From the NCBI RefSeq assembly GCF_004193775.1, contig NC_041008.1:12667731-12731730 (forward strand): 64,000 nucleotides of DNA, given 5' to 3'. This stretch comes from Glycine soja. Lineage: Eukaryota > Streptophyta > Magnoliopsida > Fabales > Fabaceae. The translations under genes were made by a program, and so were the position numbers. Numbering within the stretch: the first letter of the stretch is position 1; every line of letters begins with the position of its first letter. Of the stretch, positions 21,051 through 33,572 are shown one piece after another. The notes below the pieces were generated by a model, which worked only from the letters and a program-made list of their open reading frames with translations, had not been told where the DNA came from and ran no database searches.

Positions 21051-22800
21051 TAAACAAAATAAAGAAATTTAAATCATCAATACACAAATTAAAATAAGGA
21101 TAATTTCCTTAAAAATGTTAAGGATAATTTGAATCAAGATATTTTATTGACATAATGTGTTAAAATTTAAATTAAGATTAATGAAATTATAATAATCTTA
21201 TTTTTTTTTATTAAAAATAAATATATTTTTAGTTTAATGTAATGTATCAGTATTTAAAATTAATATTAAATAATTGTATTTGAAATGAATAAATAATTGT
21301 AAATAAAAATTTAAATACTTAAGAAAAATAAATTTATTTAAAGATAAGAAATAAGAATATTTTGATTAAAAATTAAATTACTATGATTCTGAAAATATAT
21401 AGATTACGAAATAAAAAATATTTTGGGTAAAAAAATTGAACAATTATTTTATGAGTGATTAAATATTGAAACGCTTTGATATTACCAAGTGAAATCTGCT
21501 AACAAAATCATCTTTTTTTTTATTGCTAACAAAATCTTCTTTTATAACCCATATACATACTATTTGCGTCTCTTTTTATAAGATACTTTTTTGGATTTTT
21601 TTTCTTTTTTATAAGACTATATTCTAGTTGCACCTTAGATTAGTCATTTTTTTACCATAATATTCTTAATTATTTTAGTTTATAAATAATATAGATTTTA
21701 TTAGTGGTCTCTTTACTGTTACAGAATTAGAGGAAACTTTAGTGCTACTAAATTAAAAATTTATGCCACTAAATTAGAGGAAAATTTTAAATTTTTGTGT
21801 GAATTCCACACTTTTACAACTATTTTAATGTAAGATTATGTTTAGTAAAATTAACTGAAAGTTAGATAAAAGTTGAAAAGGTAGCCTTTCACTAAAATTC
21901 TGAAAGTTGAAAAATTACAAAAATATATAATTACATAAATGGATATATTTATGTAATGCTTTTATACAAAATTTTATTTGATTTTTGTGATAAAAATATA
22001 TTTTGTAATATTTATAATTTTAGTTTTAAATCAATTTTAAGCACTTGTAGCTTTTTATTTATAAAGTATATAAAATAAAAATAAAACCACATAAAATTAT
22101 TATATATTATATCAATATCATATATAATAAAAAAATAGAAAAGATTAAAAAGAAAATTTAATAAATGTTTAAGGATAAAAAGAGAATAAATACAAAAATT
22201 AGAAGTTAGTATTTTTAAAAAAAATATTATTTTAAGTATTATCTCAAGAAATATTATAAGTTATTTAAATAAATTTATTTATCACACAATCAAATAAGCT
22301 TGTATTGTAAATATTTCTCCTCCATCATAGGCAAACTAGCTAATCCTCTATATGATAGCTGAAATGGCCTACCAAACTTATTGATGTTAAAAACTAAATT
22401 AACAAATTTTGTTTAACAACTTAAATTAGTTTACCCTTACTTGTAATCAAAGGAGGAAGGAAGTATTATATATTTGAGCCCGGTTATTTTGTAGACCAAA
22501 GAGAGAATTAGGTATTAAAAAAAAATTAAATAGAGAATTTGAATTGGAATATGTAGGTATAAGAAAAAAATATTAAAAATATTTCATTATAGAAAAGAGA
22601 GAATCAGAATATATATAGAGAGGTATTAGAATAAAAATATACAAAAATGAAGGAAATTCGTTACCATCAAAGAATTTATCCAAAAAAAAAAACAAAAATG
22701 AAGGAAATACGTTACTGTCAAAGAATATATATATATAAAAAAAAAAGTATAGCGTAAAGAAAATGATTCCCAACGCCAAAGGCAGAATATTCGTTCGGGA
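21051..22800. other. AT-rich intergenic region upstream of the NDPK gene
   Basis: About 1.7 kb of AT-rich sequence with short homopolymers and no credible coding region, RNA gene or bounded repeat. Confidence 0.6.
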
Positions 22801-22802
22801 AA

Positions 22803-22850
22803 TTAGGGTTAGGGTTGCAGCGTCCTCCATCAGCACCCGTATATAAATAC
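22803..22850 (+). promoter_or_regulatory. NDPK promoter: telo-box-like motif and TATA box
   Basis: TTAGGGTTAGGGTT at 22803-22816 is a double telo-box in reverse orientation, an element common in promoters of plant ribosomal-protein and growth-related genes. TATAAAT at 22842-22848 is a good TATA box about 92 bp before the ATG. Transcription would start near 22875, leaving a leader of about 65 bases. Confidence 0.65.
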
Positions 22851-22939
22851 CCTTTTCCCCCCCACTTGTTCTACCGTAATCCTTACGCTCTCTCACTCAC
22901 AAACGCACACTGAATTCAAAAACATCGAAAGAGAGAGGC

Positions 22940-24700
22940 ATGGCCGAGCAAACCTTCATCATGATCAAGCCAGATGGCGTTCAAAGAGGCCTTGTGCGCT
23001 TCCTTTCTCCACAACTCTCTGTTTTGTTCTCTTTTATTTGATATATTGCATCTTGTTCTTTAGAAATTTGGGATTTTTGCATGAATTTCGTGATATTTCT
23101 CGATATCTTGTGCTTCTTAGTGGGAGTTTCCAAGCATTTTTTTATGGGGTTGTGTTTTTCTTTTTTCTTTTTTGTGATTTGTATTTTCTGAACTGGGTTT
23201 TGAGAAATTGTGTTTTGAAAGGATCGGTTTGCTATTTTTGGATTTTCAGAAATTGAGTCCATGATTGTTTTGGTGGTGAGTTTTTGGTGTTTTGGGGATT
23301 TGAGTTTTCAGAAGATGGATTTGCTATACATGGATTTTCAGAAATTGGGTGGATGTTTGTTTTGGTGATGAGTTTTTCTGGGTCGATAATTTGATTTTTT
23401 ATGTTTTTGAATTTAAGGTTATGCATGTGATTTGTGGTTTGTTAATATTTGACTGAAAAGTGGTTCTGTTTCAGATTGGCGAGATTATTAGCAGATTTGA
23501 GAGGAAGGGTTTTTACTTGAAAGGTAATAATTAGTTAAATACTTAATAGTATACTGAATTTTTGTTATGAGAGCATCCTGGCTAAGGTTGGAACATGATT
23601 TTTCGTTTCTGATTATTATCAGAAAACACAGTTCCTATTTTCCCCTAGATTATAGTTGAATATTTTGCCTAGACATCAAATGCAAGATGAATTCTAAGGT
23701 TAGAACAGGATTTGTCGTTTCTGATTATCAGAAAACACATTAGTTCCTGTTTTCCCCTTTTATAGATGACTATCAATTCTCAAATTTTGATTTGACAACA
23801 TGTTATGGTTGTTTTTCAAAGTTTTGAAATTGTTATTAATGATTGTATGGTGTGATTTGGTTTCAGGGTTGAAACTCGTTACTGTGGACCGTCCTTTTGC
23901 TGAGAAGCACTATGCTGATTTGTCTGCAAAGCCTTTCTTTAGTGGTTTGGTGGATTACATTGTCTCTGGCCCTGTTGTTGCCATGATCTGGGAGGGTAAG
24001 AATGTTGTTACAACTGGCCGAAAGATTATCGGAGCCACAAACCCAGCTCAATCTGAGCCTGGAACTATTCGTGGTGACTTTGCTATTGACATTGGAAGGT
24101 ATAATAGACTTGTTTCATCACAATCTTGTTCTTCAAGCTTTCAAATGTTTTGTTTCAGCTGCATGATTATGTGTTTGTTTTCATTTTTCAAATTTCTAAT
24201 TTAATTGTGTGGATCTTAGGATGACTATTTTGTTGTATGATTTTCCATTTGTATATTTGTGTGTTTTTCTTATTACAATATTTGGTTTCTAAAGCCACAT
24301 ATTTTAGAGACAAGAGCATCCTCTGCCTATTTTTAATCTTGCGCTAATATTGCAATATGTTCATAATAACTTCAACTAAAGGAGATGTTAACAGTAGTGA
24401 GAATATATAAAACAAGGGAGTGCATTTTGTTGTATCCATGTGCTGTATCTATGTTATTGTGTTCATCAAAATAAAATTGTTGGTATTTTAGTCATGTTTT
24501 GTTGATCTAGATATTTTATTTGAATTTCATAGATTAATTAGAGTGGAACTTTGAATTTTGTTTAATGCAAACTTGTTTTGTGTAGGAATGTTATCCATGG
24601 AAGTGATTCAGTTGAGAGTGCTAACAAGGAAATTGCATTGTGGTTCCCTGAGGGCCCTGCTAACTGGCAAAGCTCCCAGCACTCTTGGATCTATGAGTAA
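22940..24700 (+). CDS. NDPK1: Nucleoside diphosphate kinase 1 (cytosolic type), 4 exons, 149 aa
   Basis: Exons: 22940-22993, 23475-23523, 23867-24098, 24586-24700. The lengths sum to 450 bases with consistent phase. The protein opens [18 protein letters not shown], without a transit peptide, so it is the cytosolic type 1 form. It transfers the gamma phosphate from ATP to other NDPs through a phospho-histidine. Visible family motifs are the nucleotide-binding start ([12 protein letters not shown]), the Arg-containing middle ([16 protein letters not shown]), the active site NVIHGSDS with the catalytic His, and the C-terminal QHSWIYE. Length equals the usual 148-149 aa. Donor 1 is the weak-looking GTGCGC; the others are GTAATA and GTATAA. 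No stops or frameshifts are seen, so the gene looks functional. Confidence 0.95.
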
Positions 24701-25380
24701 TACAAATGCCTCAAGTTGATCTTGAAATTGGCCTTAGGTTGATCCAGATTATCTACATGTTTTCTGTTTTTGTCCATTGTTGGACTTTTGCTAAGAGTTT
24801 GGTACCGTGGTTTGCATGTAGAGTCTATTTATGTCATTTCTGTTGAAACATGCTCACAGTTTGATAAATTAAATCCCAAACTAGTTTTGCTTTTACCTTG
24901 TTGATTGTTAATGTTTTTGCATATGAGCCATTGATGAGGATGCAGGTGCAGTTACATTATAGTCTTCCATTGTCATCTCAACTTCCCAGTTATCATAAAT
25001 AAATTGGCACTTGTTAAAACATGTTCGCTTCTATTGTGTTGTCAATTAATCTATTTAAGAATAAATAAGGTGCTTGGAATAGCTAAATCAAAGTTTAAAT
25101 GGAGCTGTAAAAAAATTTAGAGTTTTATAAGTAGTAACATTCTCACAACTTTTTCTTAACTTGATAAATTTTTTGGTACAGCTAATTTATATAAAGATTA
25201 TGTTCTTGTTAAATAAATGATTTTTAAAGCTTTTCACATGTACTTTAAATCCTAAAAAGGTTTTGTTTTATTGTTGCAGACAAAATGCCTCTATCTTCCA
25301 TTCTATATCCCGTTTGTGTTTAATTGGAAAATGGCATACCTTTTAAACTTGTTGCAATGTTACAGAATTGTCAAATAATG
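24701..25380 (+). other. NDPK 3' untranslated region and downstream spacer
   Basis: T-rich 3' flank with several AATAAA-like signals (for example 'ataaataaattggc' near 24997). No other gene seen. Confidence 0.5.
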
Positions 25381-25384
25381 ATTT

Positions 25385-25640
25385 AAAACTGGGCTTAAAT
25401 ATATTTTTTTCTTTTGCAATTTAATATTTTTTTTATTTTGTTTTTGTAATTTTTTTTAATTTTAGTTATTACAAAATGGGTTTGTTTTATTTTGTCTTTA
25501 AAGTATTTTAGACATTATTTTTACTATCTAAAGCGTTTAATAGATATATTTTACAAGAATTAAAATGTAATTTTTTAATAGGAATGAAAATAAAAAATAT
25601 GAAATTGTAAGATAAATATATTTAAATCTTAAAATTATAC
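25385..25640. repeat. Possible AT-rich foldback element (MITE-like)
   Basis: The ends 'gcttaaatatatttt' and 'aaatatatttaaatctt' are roughly complementary and the inner arms are T-rich and A-rich. No clear target duplication, so this is a weak call. Confidence 0.35.
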
Positions 25641-26955
25641 TCCGGGACAACGGACTAATTTTTTCGTATAGGGTTTCAATAAATAACGTTTTTCTTGGGA
25701 CCGTACCAAAAAAAGATATTAAAAATGAGTGTTGCATATCAACGTAAATCTAACCTATTGTTATTTAGTTAAAATTAAACAGCTATGCACTTTATGGTAT
25801 TAACTAATCACAAATAAGTGATCATATAGCTTTTAAAATAGTAAACTTTACGTAGCATATATTTTTCTTTAAAATTTATAAGAGAAAATGATACTTGTAT
25901 ACTTGTATTTTTTTAATATATTTACTTGTCAATTTTTAAACACGATCTTTTCGGTATCCTATCATGGAACTTTGTAGTTATTCTTTCCAAAACATTAAAT
26001 AACCAAAAAAAATGTTGGTTGTAGTACGTGGAAACATTATAAGATTTTTCGAGTATTTCTAAACACTAGTGTAAAATAGACACTAGCATATGATTAAGAA
26101 TTCATTACAGGGCGATATACTTTACACTAATTAAAATAGTGGAAGTACTTAGAACATGTCTTAATTTGAACTGTGGCCATAGTACACATTTAACATTTGT
26201 GGCCACTCGCCGCCGTTGTTAGGTAAAAAGTAAAGGGAGTGGAAAGGGTTTGAGACAGAATATCTATGGAATCAATTGTGCACAATCAATTACAGAGGTA
26301 AAGAAAGTGGGAGTAGTACAATGAATGAAATCAAGGAAAATATAAGCACAGTTGGTGACTCCTTAAATAATCATTTTTGTCCTGTCGTATCACTATGATA
26401 AACATGAAAGGTCGCGTAATTATAACCTTCGTGTGCACCTAAATTACACTAGATATGATCAAATTAAATTTTATTTATTTTTAAAAGTTGTGTTTTCTTT
26501 CTTTAAGATATTATATGTTTTGGTTATTCTAATTTAATATATTTAAATTTCTTAACAATAACAAGTAATCACGACGTATTTTCCTCAGTTCATGATTCTT
26601 AGTTTCAGTAATAATTAATTAAGTTAAAATTTTGATTCACATAATTAATTGAGTTTTACTAAGGATTATTAATAGAATTAATTTCAGGGTAAAAATATTT
26701 TAATAGTATTTTTTTATATAGAAAAGAGTTTTATTTGTTTTTATGTTTTTCTAAAACAAGGGTGATTATACATCGAAGCAAATAGTGGCCTATTGTTTTT
26801 ATGGATACCACTGCTAGTAACAATGAAAGTGCAGTGAAAGGAGGAAAAACAAAGAGGAAGGAAGGAAAATAAATAGAAAGATAGGTTTTTTTTATGCAAT
26901 TTTGTAGAAAATAGGATGTATGAAAGAAATGAAGTTAAAATTTCCTGTTATTACT
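25641..26955. other. AT-rich intergenic region
   Basis: No supported gene or element. The open frames here are short and lack family motifs. Confidence 0.55.
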
Positions 26956-26957
26956 CT

Positions 26958-27127
26958 TTGAAACTTTTATATCGTGTAATTTAGTCCATAAATTTTATAA
27001 ACAATATGTTTTTAGTTTCTCTTCACAACTTAAAGTTAAAAAATGCAGATATAGGCCTGGGATTAAAACATTTTTTTTATAAAGTTTAGATATTAAATTG
27101 CATGATATAAAATATAAAAGTTTAAGG
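26958..27127. repeat. Foldback repeat (MITE-like)
   Basis: 'aaacttttatatcgtgtaat' is approximately the complement of 'tgcatgatataaaatataaa' plus following bases near 27125, and the adjacent arms also pair. No target duplication was identified. Confidence 0.45.
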
Positions 27128-27807
27128 ACTAAAAATAAGATTTAATAAAAAATATAAGCTAAAAACATTTTATCCTCAGAAATATAAAATAGTATAATAT
27201 CTCTAATAAAAAAACAATGATAGTAAGGATAGTTCGATCATTATATACTTTAAACCATTTAATACTTTCTCTCCATAGAAGAATTGTTCTTCAAGTGGGG
27301 CCTGTGGAAGAAAAAGAAGAATTTGTTCAAACCATTACTTGCTTTCTCTGGGCTGATTTCTACCGGAAATCATTCATTCGGCATATGAAGCAAGATGGAA
27401 CGCCAATCTTTTGGCTTTATTTTTTTATTCATAAATTTCTTCATCAGAACCAAAAATATGTTTCCAATTAGAATATTGTTTATTATATAATTAAAAAAAT
27501 TAATAATTACTAAGAATCATTTTTAAAGTGATTTTTAATTAATTAATAATGAAAAACATTTACACCAATGATATATCAAAATTAAACGTAGTTCATCCTA
27601 ATCTACAAGATGGTACACACCACAGACAAAGCAACCCTCGCATAACTAATAGATAGCGCACACAATCCCTCACGGTAAACACTAGAAGAGAGAATTTATT
27701 ATTTAGCTTCTGAAAAAAAATTATTTTATCTTATTTTTTTATAAATATTTCTAGATAAATTTATATAAACGAACCTATAAGAGTAATCGATTGTTACATA
27801 AAATTTT

Positions 27808-29109
27808 GGATAAATAGCTACTTTTATCCCTGAAAGTGTAATTCAGTGACAAATGTGTCTCTGAAACATCTAAATGTAAAATTTAGTCCTCGAAAGTATT
27901 AAAAGTGCAACAAAAATATCCTTGTTGTCAACTTCCGTCCACCACTGTTAAAAAAGTTGCTTACGTGACACAAAGGAACAATTTTGTCAGTAAAAAATCA
28001 CCCACATGGTTGCCAACGTGGGAACATATTTGTCATATACAAATGTAGTGACTTTTGATTTCCCTTACCATGGGAAAAATGATTTTTTGGCATCTGCTGA
28101 TTTTCTTCATTCCCAAAGGGATTACACAACCCAAAATTGACTCTTCATTCCCAAACTACATTTTTAGAAACTTCAAGAGAAGTTCTTCATCTCCCACACT
28201 TCCACAGTCTCATTACGCTGGCAAATCTCCCAACCACAGTGACGCACAGCAACACACGACAACACACAACGACACATGGCGACGCACACTCATACAATCG
28301 TTCCCGTCGACAATGACCACAACGATGCACACCCAGGTTTGAACTTTATCATATGCTATGTCATTTTTGTATGTTTTTTTTTGTTTTTTTTTCTACGCAT
28401 ATGACTTTTATTGGTTGGCCGTAATGGCACTGTCGTCGACTATTGTCTTCGTCGTCGACAAACGGTTGTTTTGGGATTTCGACGATGACTATAACGACGC
28501 CATCGTCATCACATTTTTCGTGGTGGTCATTGTCCATCTGGCCTTTGTCGTCAAACCTCTTCTCTTGTGTTCTCTTCTTTATTCTCAAACTTCTTCTCTT
28601 CTCTTCTCTATTATGAAACTTTTTATGTTTTTTTAATATACAATTAATTTTTGTTATGTTTCTCTATAGGATGTTTGATGAAATCAATCTTATTTTACAC
28701 CACAATGGTAAATTCATACAAAATGCAAATGAGATATTGAAGTATGTCAATGGTGAATTCTGTATTTGGAAAGAAGTTGAAACATATTTGGTTAATGTCT
28801 TCCTCCAACAAAAAAAATACTGACAATTTGATCCATAAAATTTTTACTAACGTTTACGTTCAAAAATGATTTATTACTAACATTTTCATCCAATCTAGTT
28901 AGCATGACCATGTTGACAATCAATTTTGTGACAAATTTGTCCCTCTATGCCACATAGGCAACTTTTTTAACGGTAACAGAAGAAAGTTGACGGCAGAATA
29001 TTTTTGTCACAATTTTAACACTTTCGAGGACTAAATTTTGCATTTAAATCTTTCAGGGACACATTTCTCAGTGAATTACACTTTCAGGGAGAAAAATAAT
29101 TATTTACCC
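27808..29109. mobile_element. Non-autonomous MULE, 1.3 kb
   Basis: Inverted arms of roughly 170-190 bp: the left starts GGATAAATAGCTAC and continues through CCCTGAAAGTG and 'taaaatttagtcctcgaaag'; the right ends with the complements and ATTTACCC. The 9-bp duplication TAAAATTTT flanks it (27799-27807 and 29110-29118), the hallmark of Mutator-like elements. The interior (about 28060-28680) has GC-richer segments rich in 'gtcgtcgac'-type words and two opposite open frames. These may be captured host sequence but I do not recognise it. Confidence 0.85.
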
Positions 29110-29119
29110 TAAAATTTTT

Positions 29120-29848
29120 CCTTGAAAGTGAAAGTGTAGTTAAAGCATGGCAGATACCACCAAAAGTTGTTGGCACAAAAATCTCAGCTCCTTATCTTCC
29201 AAATTTAAATTCTCAACCAATCAAGCAGAATTCAAGAAATTTAATCTGGTATCGTAAAACATCCAAGATATGATAAAAACAAAGCGTGTTACTACCACTC
29301 TACCAGGAATGCTATCTTTATCAACTCCGGAAAGATAACACAATTAGGCCTAGCAAATTCATCGGCAAATATATGCAGTGTATAAAACAAGATCAGGAAG
29401 GAAATATGGTTTTCTGAAATACATTACTGCAAGCTGCAATTACCGGTTAAAAGGCTGCAAGGAAATATATTGGTAACGTGGAAAACCACAAATCATTAAT
29501 ATCCAATACCATGGAAATTTACATTTCAGCCTCCTGGCAGGCCAACAAAATCATCTTTCAACTAGACTAAAAGCTTAACTTCCGCATCCATCTCAAACCT
29601 AGTTGACATCAAGTATAAGGATTTGAACACTATTTTGAAAACCAGACCGGACTGGCCATCAGAAACCGTGATGATCACGTGTTCAATCCAATACTTCCTG
29701 AAAACCAACGCATCATAAAACCAGCTAAAAGTCATTGAATAGGTTAAAAACTGGTAAATCTGGTGGGTTAATCGATTTAACCAGTTTTGCTTAAAACTAT
29801 TTAAAAAAAAAAGACTTTCAAAATGATGATGTTTTGGTTTAAAAAATA
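29120..29848. other. Spacer between MULE and Helitron
   Basis: Non-repetitive by eye. No coding region supported. Confidence 0.5.
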
Positions 29849-30083
29849 CTAGCGAGAAGCCCGTGCCGATGCACGGGCTCATACTCTAATTTTGACTATC
29901 ATTACTGGAGAAATAACAAAGATATAGATATATGCATTGAACATAATAAGTTGATAACCATTAACTCTGTGCAGCAGAAAATCAAAGAAATTGTTTAATA
30001 CCCTAAGGTATTGGATTAACAACATTAATCAAAATATAAATAAAATTGAAACAAAAAAAGTCATCAACTTTAGGCATGGTCTT

Positions 30084-30555
30084 TCAAACCGGGAGGTCTT
30101 CATCCCATATAACTTGTTTCCTAAATATGACCTCCCATACATGTTCGTCAAACCTAAAGAAGAACATAACTTCATCTCCTGCCATTAAATTATTTTCAGA
30201 GAGGTATTGGAACCATGGATCTGCAACAGATGGCAGACCATTGTGACACTGTCATTAATGTCGTGGGTTCTTCTAAACTCTTTCAGCCCATCAGCAAAAA
30301 AGCATCGTGTGCCATATTTGCACACCTTAACAAAATGCTTGGTTCCATTGTAGTCAAATAAAACATAAGTTGGGTAATATAGTCTCCATTGTCTATGGTA
30401 AGTCAACGGAACTTCAATGATGTTCTGCAGGGAAACATGAAAACATTAGGCATTAGATATTTTTTTTATTTGGAATAAGAGAAAAGGAAAAGTGGTTAGG
30501 ATTGTTAATGTTGACCTTGTGAACACGAAATGTTGCTGTAAATCGTGTTCTTGCC
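30084..30555 (-). pseudogene. Captured B3-domain gene fragment in the left Helitron
   Basis: Minus-strand ATG at 30555. Exon 1 ends at about 30514 and exon 2 starts at 30424 after TTTCCCTGCAG. The B3-type segment is intact in frame (VPLTYHRQWRLYYPTYVLF, then KYGTRCFFADGLKEFRRTHD). After HDIND about 395 bp present in the right copy are missing, which fuses the first B3 region to a shifted piece of the second. B3 domains bind DNA in plant transcription factors. This copy cannot give a normal protein. Confidence 0.75.
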
Positions 30556-30890
30556 ATCGAATTTGATGGGCCCTATAGCACAGCATTGAATGTAATTAGT
30601 TACAGAACAAAATAAGAAAACAACATATACGAAAGCACAAAAATCGATTCCAAAATGCAAACAACCTATAATGAAGTTATACATAAATATACATAAAGAT
30701 AGATAAAAAAACATAACAGAAACCATGGAAGGTAATGATGAAAAACGTGAAAACCGTCCATATTAGGCATACAAACATAAGTCAATAACCAATTTATAAG
30801 GAACAAACACATATAAGAAACAACACACAAATGACATACAATATACCAAAATAGGCATGATAACATGATGAATACCCTAGTCGACAGAAT

Positions 30891-31290
30891 TACAAACATC
30901 ACCGTGAATATGTAGTCTATAATCAGCATAAGCATATAATATAGATATAATAACCATGAAATGAAGAACAAAGTGTAAAATAGAGTATCATCATTGTAAG
31001 GATGTCTGATGAAACAAATGTCAAAAGTTAAACATAAATATGAAAGAAAAGAGGAAGGATTAAAATGTTAAAGATGCAATGAAAACGTGTTACAAACATC
31101 ACCGTGAATATGTAGTCTATATTCAGCATAAACATATAATATAGATATAATAACCATGAAATGAAGAACAAAGTGTAAAATAGAGTATCATCATTGTAAG
31201 GATGTCTGATGAAACAAATGTCAAAAGTTAAACATAAATAAGAAAGAAAAGAGGAAGGATTAGAATGTTAAAGAACTTACCGCATTAGAG
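30891..31290. repeat. ~200-bp tandem duplication in the left Helitron
   Basis: 'tacaaacatcaccgtgaata' starts both copies (30891 and 31091), which stay nearly identical to 'ggaaggattaRaatgttaaa'. The right Helitron has one copy, so the duplication arose in the left one. Confidence 0.9.
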
Positions 31291-31641
31291 AAGATTGATG
31301 ATTGTGTACTCATACTGTTAAGGGTTGAGTGATGTTCTTGGAGAAATGAGAAAAGAAATGTGGATAACTGTTGGTTATGATTTGATATACCCGAGATTTT
31401 ATAATTTGTATTGATTGAGCTTTAGTAAATACACAATGTAGTTGTCGAATAAGTTATTACACATTGGAAACCGCTTTTAGTTATGTCTCTTCGTATACAT
31501 TACGTCTCTTCCTATACATTGGAAATCACTTTTAATTTGGGAGTCTTTAACAATTCCCGTACCCGTTTTTTGAATTTTGAAAATATTAATTAATAATTAG
31601 GAGGCTTTAACAATTCCCGTACTCGGTTTCTTTGATAATGG

Positions 31642-31644
<3 letters not shown>

Positions 31645-31690
<46 letters not shown>
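31645..31690. repeat. TA microsatellite (left Helitron)
   Basis: About 44 bp of alternating TA, followed by ATTAATTAAT. The right Helitron has a longer TA run at the corresponding place. Confidence 0.9.
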
Positions 31691-31692
<2 letters not shown>

Positions 31693-31872
31693 TAATTAAT
31701 TAATTAATTGGGAGGCTTTAACAATTCTCGTAATGGTTTTGTTTCATAATGGTGAAAACAATTATTACCTTTCTGACTTGTGAATGACTTGTGAAATATG
31801 ATTAGACGTGTAGAACTTTGTAGAGACGGCTAGAACATATATTATATGATGGAGTGGAGCATACACATATAG

Positions 31873-32329
31873 GAGAAAACTTGGTTTACTGTTGGTGTGG
31901 AGAGCTTCTGCATAATTAACAAATTGGAAGGATATTGATGCATAAGTAAATTGGAATGTGTTTTAACTAGAATGATGATGCTGCATAAATAATTAATAAT
32001 TTGGAGTGTATTTCATTGGAAGGATGATGCTGGAGTGTGCTGGAGATGTGCTGCATAATCAACACTGACAGACGTGGGAGCATGGAAGAATTAGTAGGAG
32101 TGTGTTTTATTGTTGGATGGGTTAGAAATAAATTGTATTGCTCTTTTGTAGGAGGTGTTTTTTATGTATCAACTGAACACATAAGCATGTATTTTGGGGT
32201 ACTCTTTTTTCTCCTTGAGTCTTTTTCCCATAGGGTTTTGGCTCTTGGAGGTTTTAATGAGGCCCCCCGTTTTCTCCCGAGTACACCTTGTACTTCGGAT
32301 GAATAAATCTTCGCTTATCTAAAAAAAAA
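31873..32329 (+). mobile_element. Poly(A)-tailed retroposon inserted in the left Helitron
   Basis: 457 bp absent from the right Helitron. It ends in an A10 run preceded by a LINE-like tail ('gttttggctcttggaggttt', 'gcttatct'). The 8-bp direct repeat ACATATAG flanks it at 31865-31872 and 32330-32337. This is the signature of target-primed reverse transcription: a truncated LINE or a LINE-mobilised transcript. The 89-codon frame at 32037-32306 has no recognised domain. Confidence 0.8.
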
Positions 32330-32355
32330 ACATATAGACACGAATTCCAATAGGA

Positions 32356-32460
32356 TCTATCGTGGGAATATTGAACATTTTACACAGTACCTTGATAACT
32401 AAGTTAGCATTGATATGAAACTTTAAATTGGGGTAAAATGTTGAAACAAATGTAATTAGT
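32356..32460. other. 105-bp spacer between the two Helitron 5' ends
   Basis: Unique sequence separating the paired starts, including 'gaacattttacacagtacct'. It is not repeated in the arms. Confidence 0.8.
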
Positions 32461-32631
32461 TCCTATTGGAATTCGTGTCTATACGTGTACGCTCCACTCC
32501 ATCATAGAGTATATGTTCTAGCCATCTCTACAAAGTTCTACATGTCTAATCATAATTCACAAGTCAGAAAGGTAATAATTGTTTTCACCATTATGAAACA
32601 AAATCAGTACGGGAATTGTTAAAGCCTCCCA

Positions 32632-32636
<5 letters not shown>

Positions 32637-32707
<71 letters not shown>
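32637..32707. repeat. TA microsatellite (right Helitron)
   Basis: About 70 bp of uninterrupted AT repeat, longer than the left counterpart. Confidence 0.9.
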
Positions 32708-32710
<3 letters not shown>

Positions 32711-33572
32711 CCATTATCAAAGAAACCGAGTACGAGAATTGTTAAAGCCTCCTAATTATTAATTAATATTTTCAAAATTCAAAAAACGGGTACGGAAATT
32801 GTAAAAAACTCCCAAATTAAAAGCAGTTTCCAATGTATACGAGAGACGTAACTACAAGCGGTTTCCAATGTGTAATAACTTATTCGACAACTACATTATG
32901 TATTTACTAAAGCTCATTCAATACAAATTACAAAATCTCAGGTATATCAAATCATAACCAACAGTTGTCCACATTTCTTTTTCTCATTTCTCCAACATCA
33001 CTCAACCCTTAATAGTATAAGTACACAATCATCAATCTTCTCTAATGCAGTAAGTTCTTTAGCATTCTAATCCTTCCTCTTTTTTTTCTTATTTATGTTT
33101 AGCTTTTGACATTTGTTTCATCAGACATCCTTACAATGATGATACTCTATTTTACACTCTGTTATTCATTTCATGGTTATTATATCTATATTATATGTTT
33201 ATGCTGATTATAGACTACATATTCACGGTGATGTTTGTAATTTTGTCGACTAGGATATTCATCGTGTTGTCATGCCTATTTTTGTATATTGTATGTCATT
33301 TGTGTGTTGCTTCTTATATGTGTTTGTTCCTTATAAATTGGTTATTGACTTCATATTTGTATGCCTAATATGGACGATTTTCACGTTTTTCATCATTACC
33401 TTCCATGGTTTCTGTTATGTTTTTTATCTATCTTTATGTATATTTATGTATAACTTCATTATAGGTTGTTTGCATTTTGGAATCGATTTTTGTGCTTTCG
33501 TATATGTTGTTTTTTTATTTTGTTATGTAACTAATTACATTCAATGTTGTGCTATAGGGCCCATCAAATTCG

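Larger units (their letters stand above)
29849..32355 (-). mobile_element. Helitron, left member of a head-to-head pair
   Basis: On the minus strand it starts TCCTATTGGAATTCGTGTC (ending at 32355) and ends ...CTAG at 29849, followed by T. Just inside the 3' end is the perfect hairpin GCCCGTGC-ATCG-GCACGGGC (29859-29878). TC at the start, CTAG(T) at the end, a subterminal hairpin and an A/T insertion point are Helitron hallmarks. It carries a B3-gene fragment (30084-30555), a ~200-bp tandem duplication (30891 and 31091), a TA microsatellite and a poly(A)-tailed insertion (31873-32329). It matches the right Helitron in inverted orientation along its length. It has no Rep/helicase, so it is non-autonomous. 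Confidence 0.8.

Noticed and set aside
22981..23262. Minus-strand open frame of 93 codons
   Set aside because: It overlaps NDPK intron 1 and is a low-complexity Lys/Ser-rich shadow.
28055..28636. Two plus-strand frames inside the third MULE as a transposase
   Set aside because: No DDE, SWIM or zinc-knuckle motif, and too short. They are treated as possible captured or random sequence.
30666..30971. Hydrophobic 101-codon minus-strand frame (and its right-arm relative at 33272-33625)
   Set aside because: T-rich leader/intron sequence of the captured B3 gene. It is hydrophobic only through TTT/TAT codons and not conserved as a protein between the arms.
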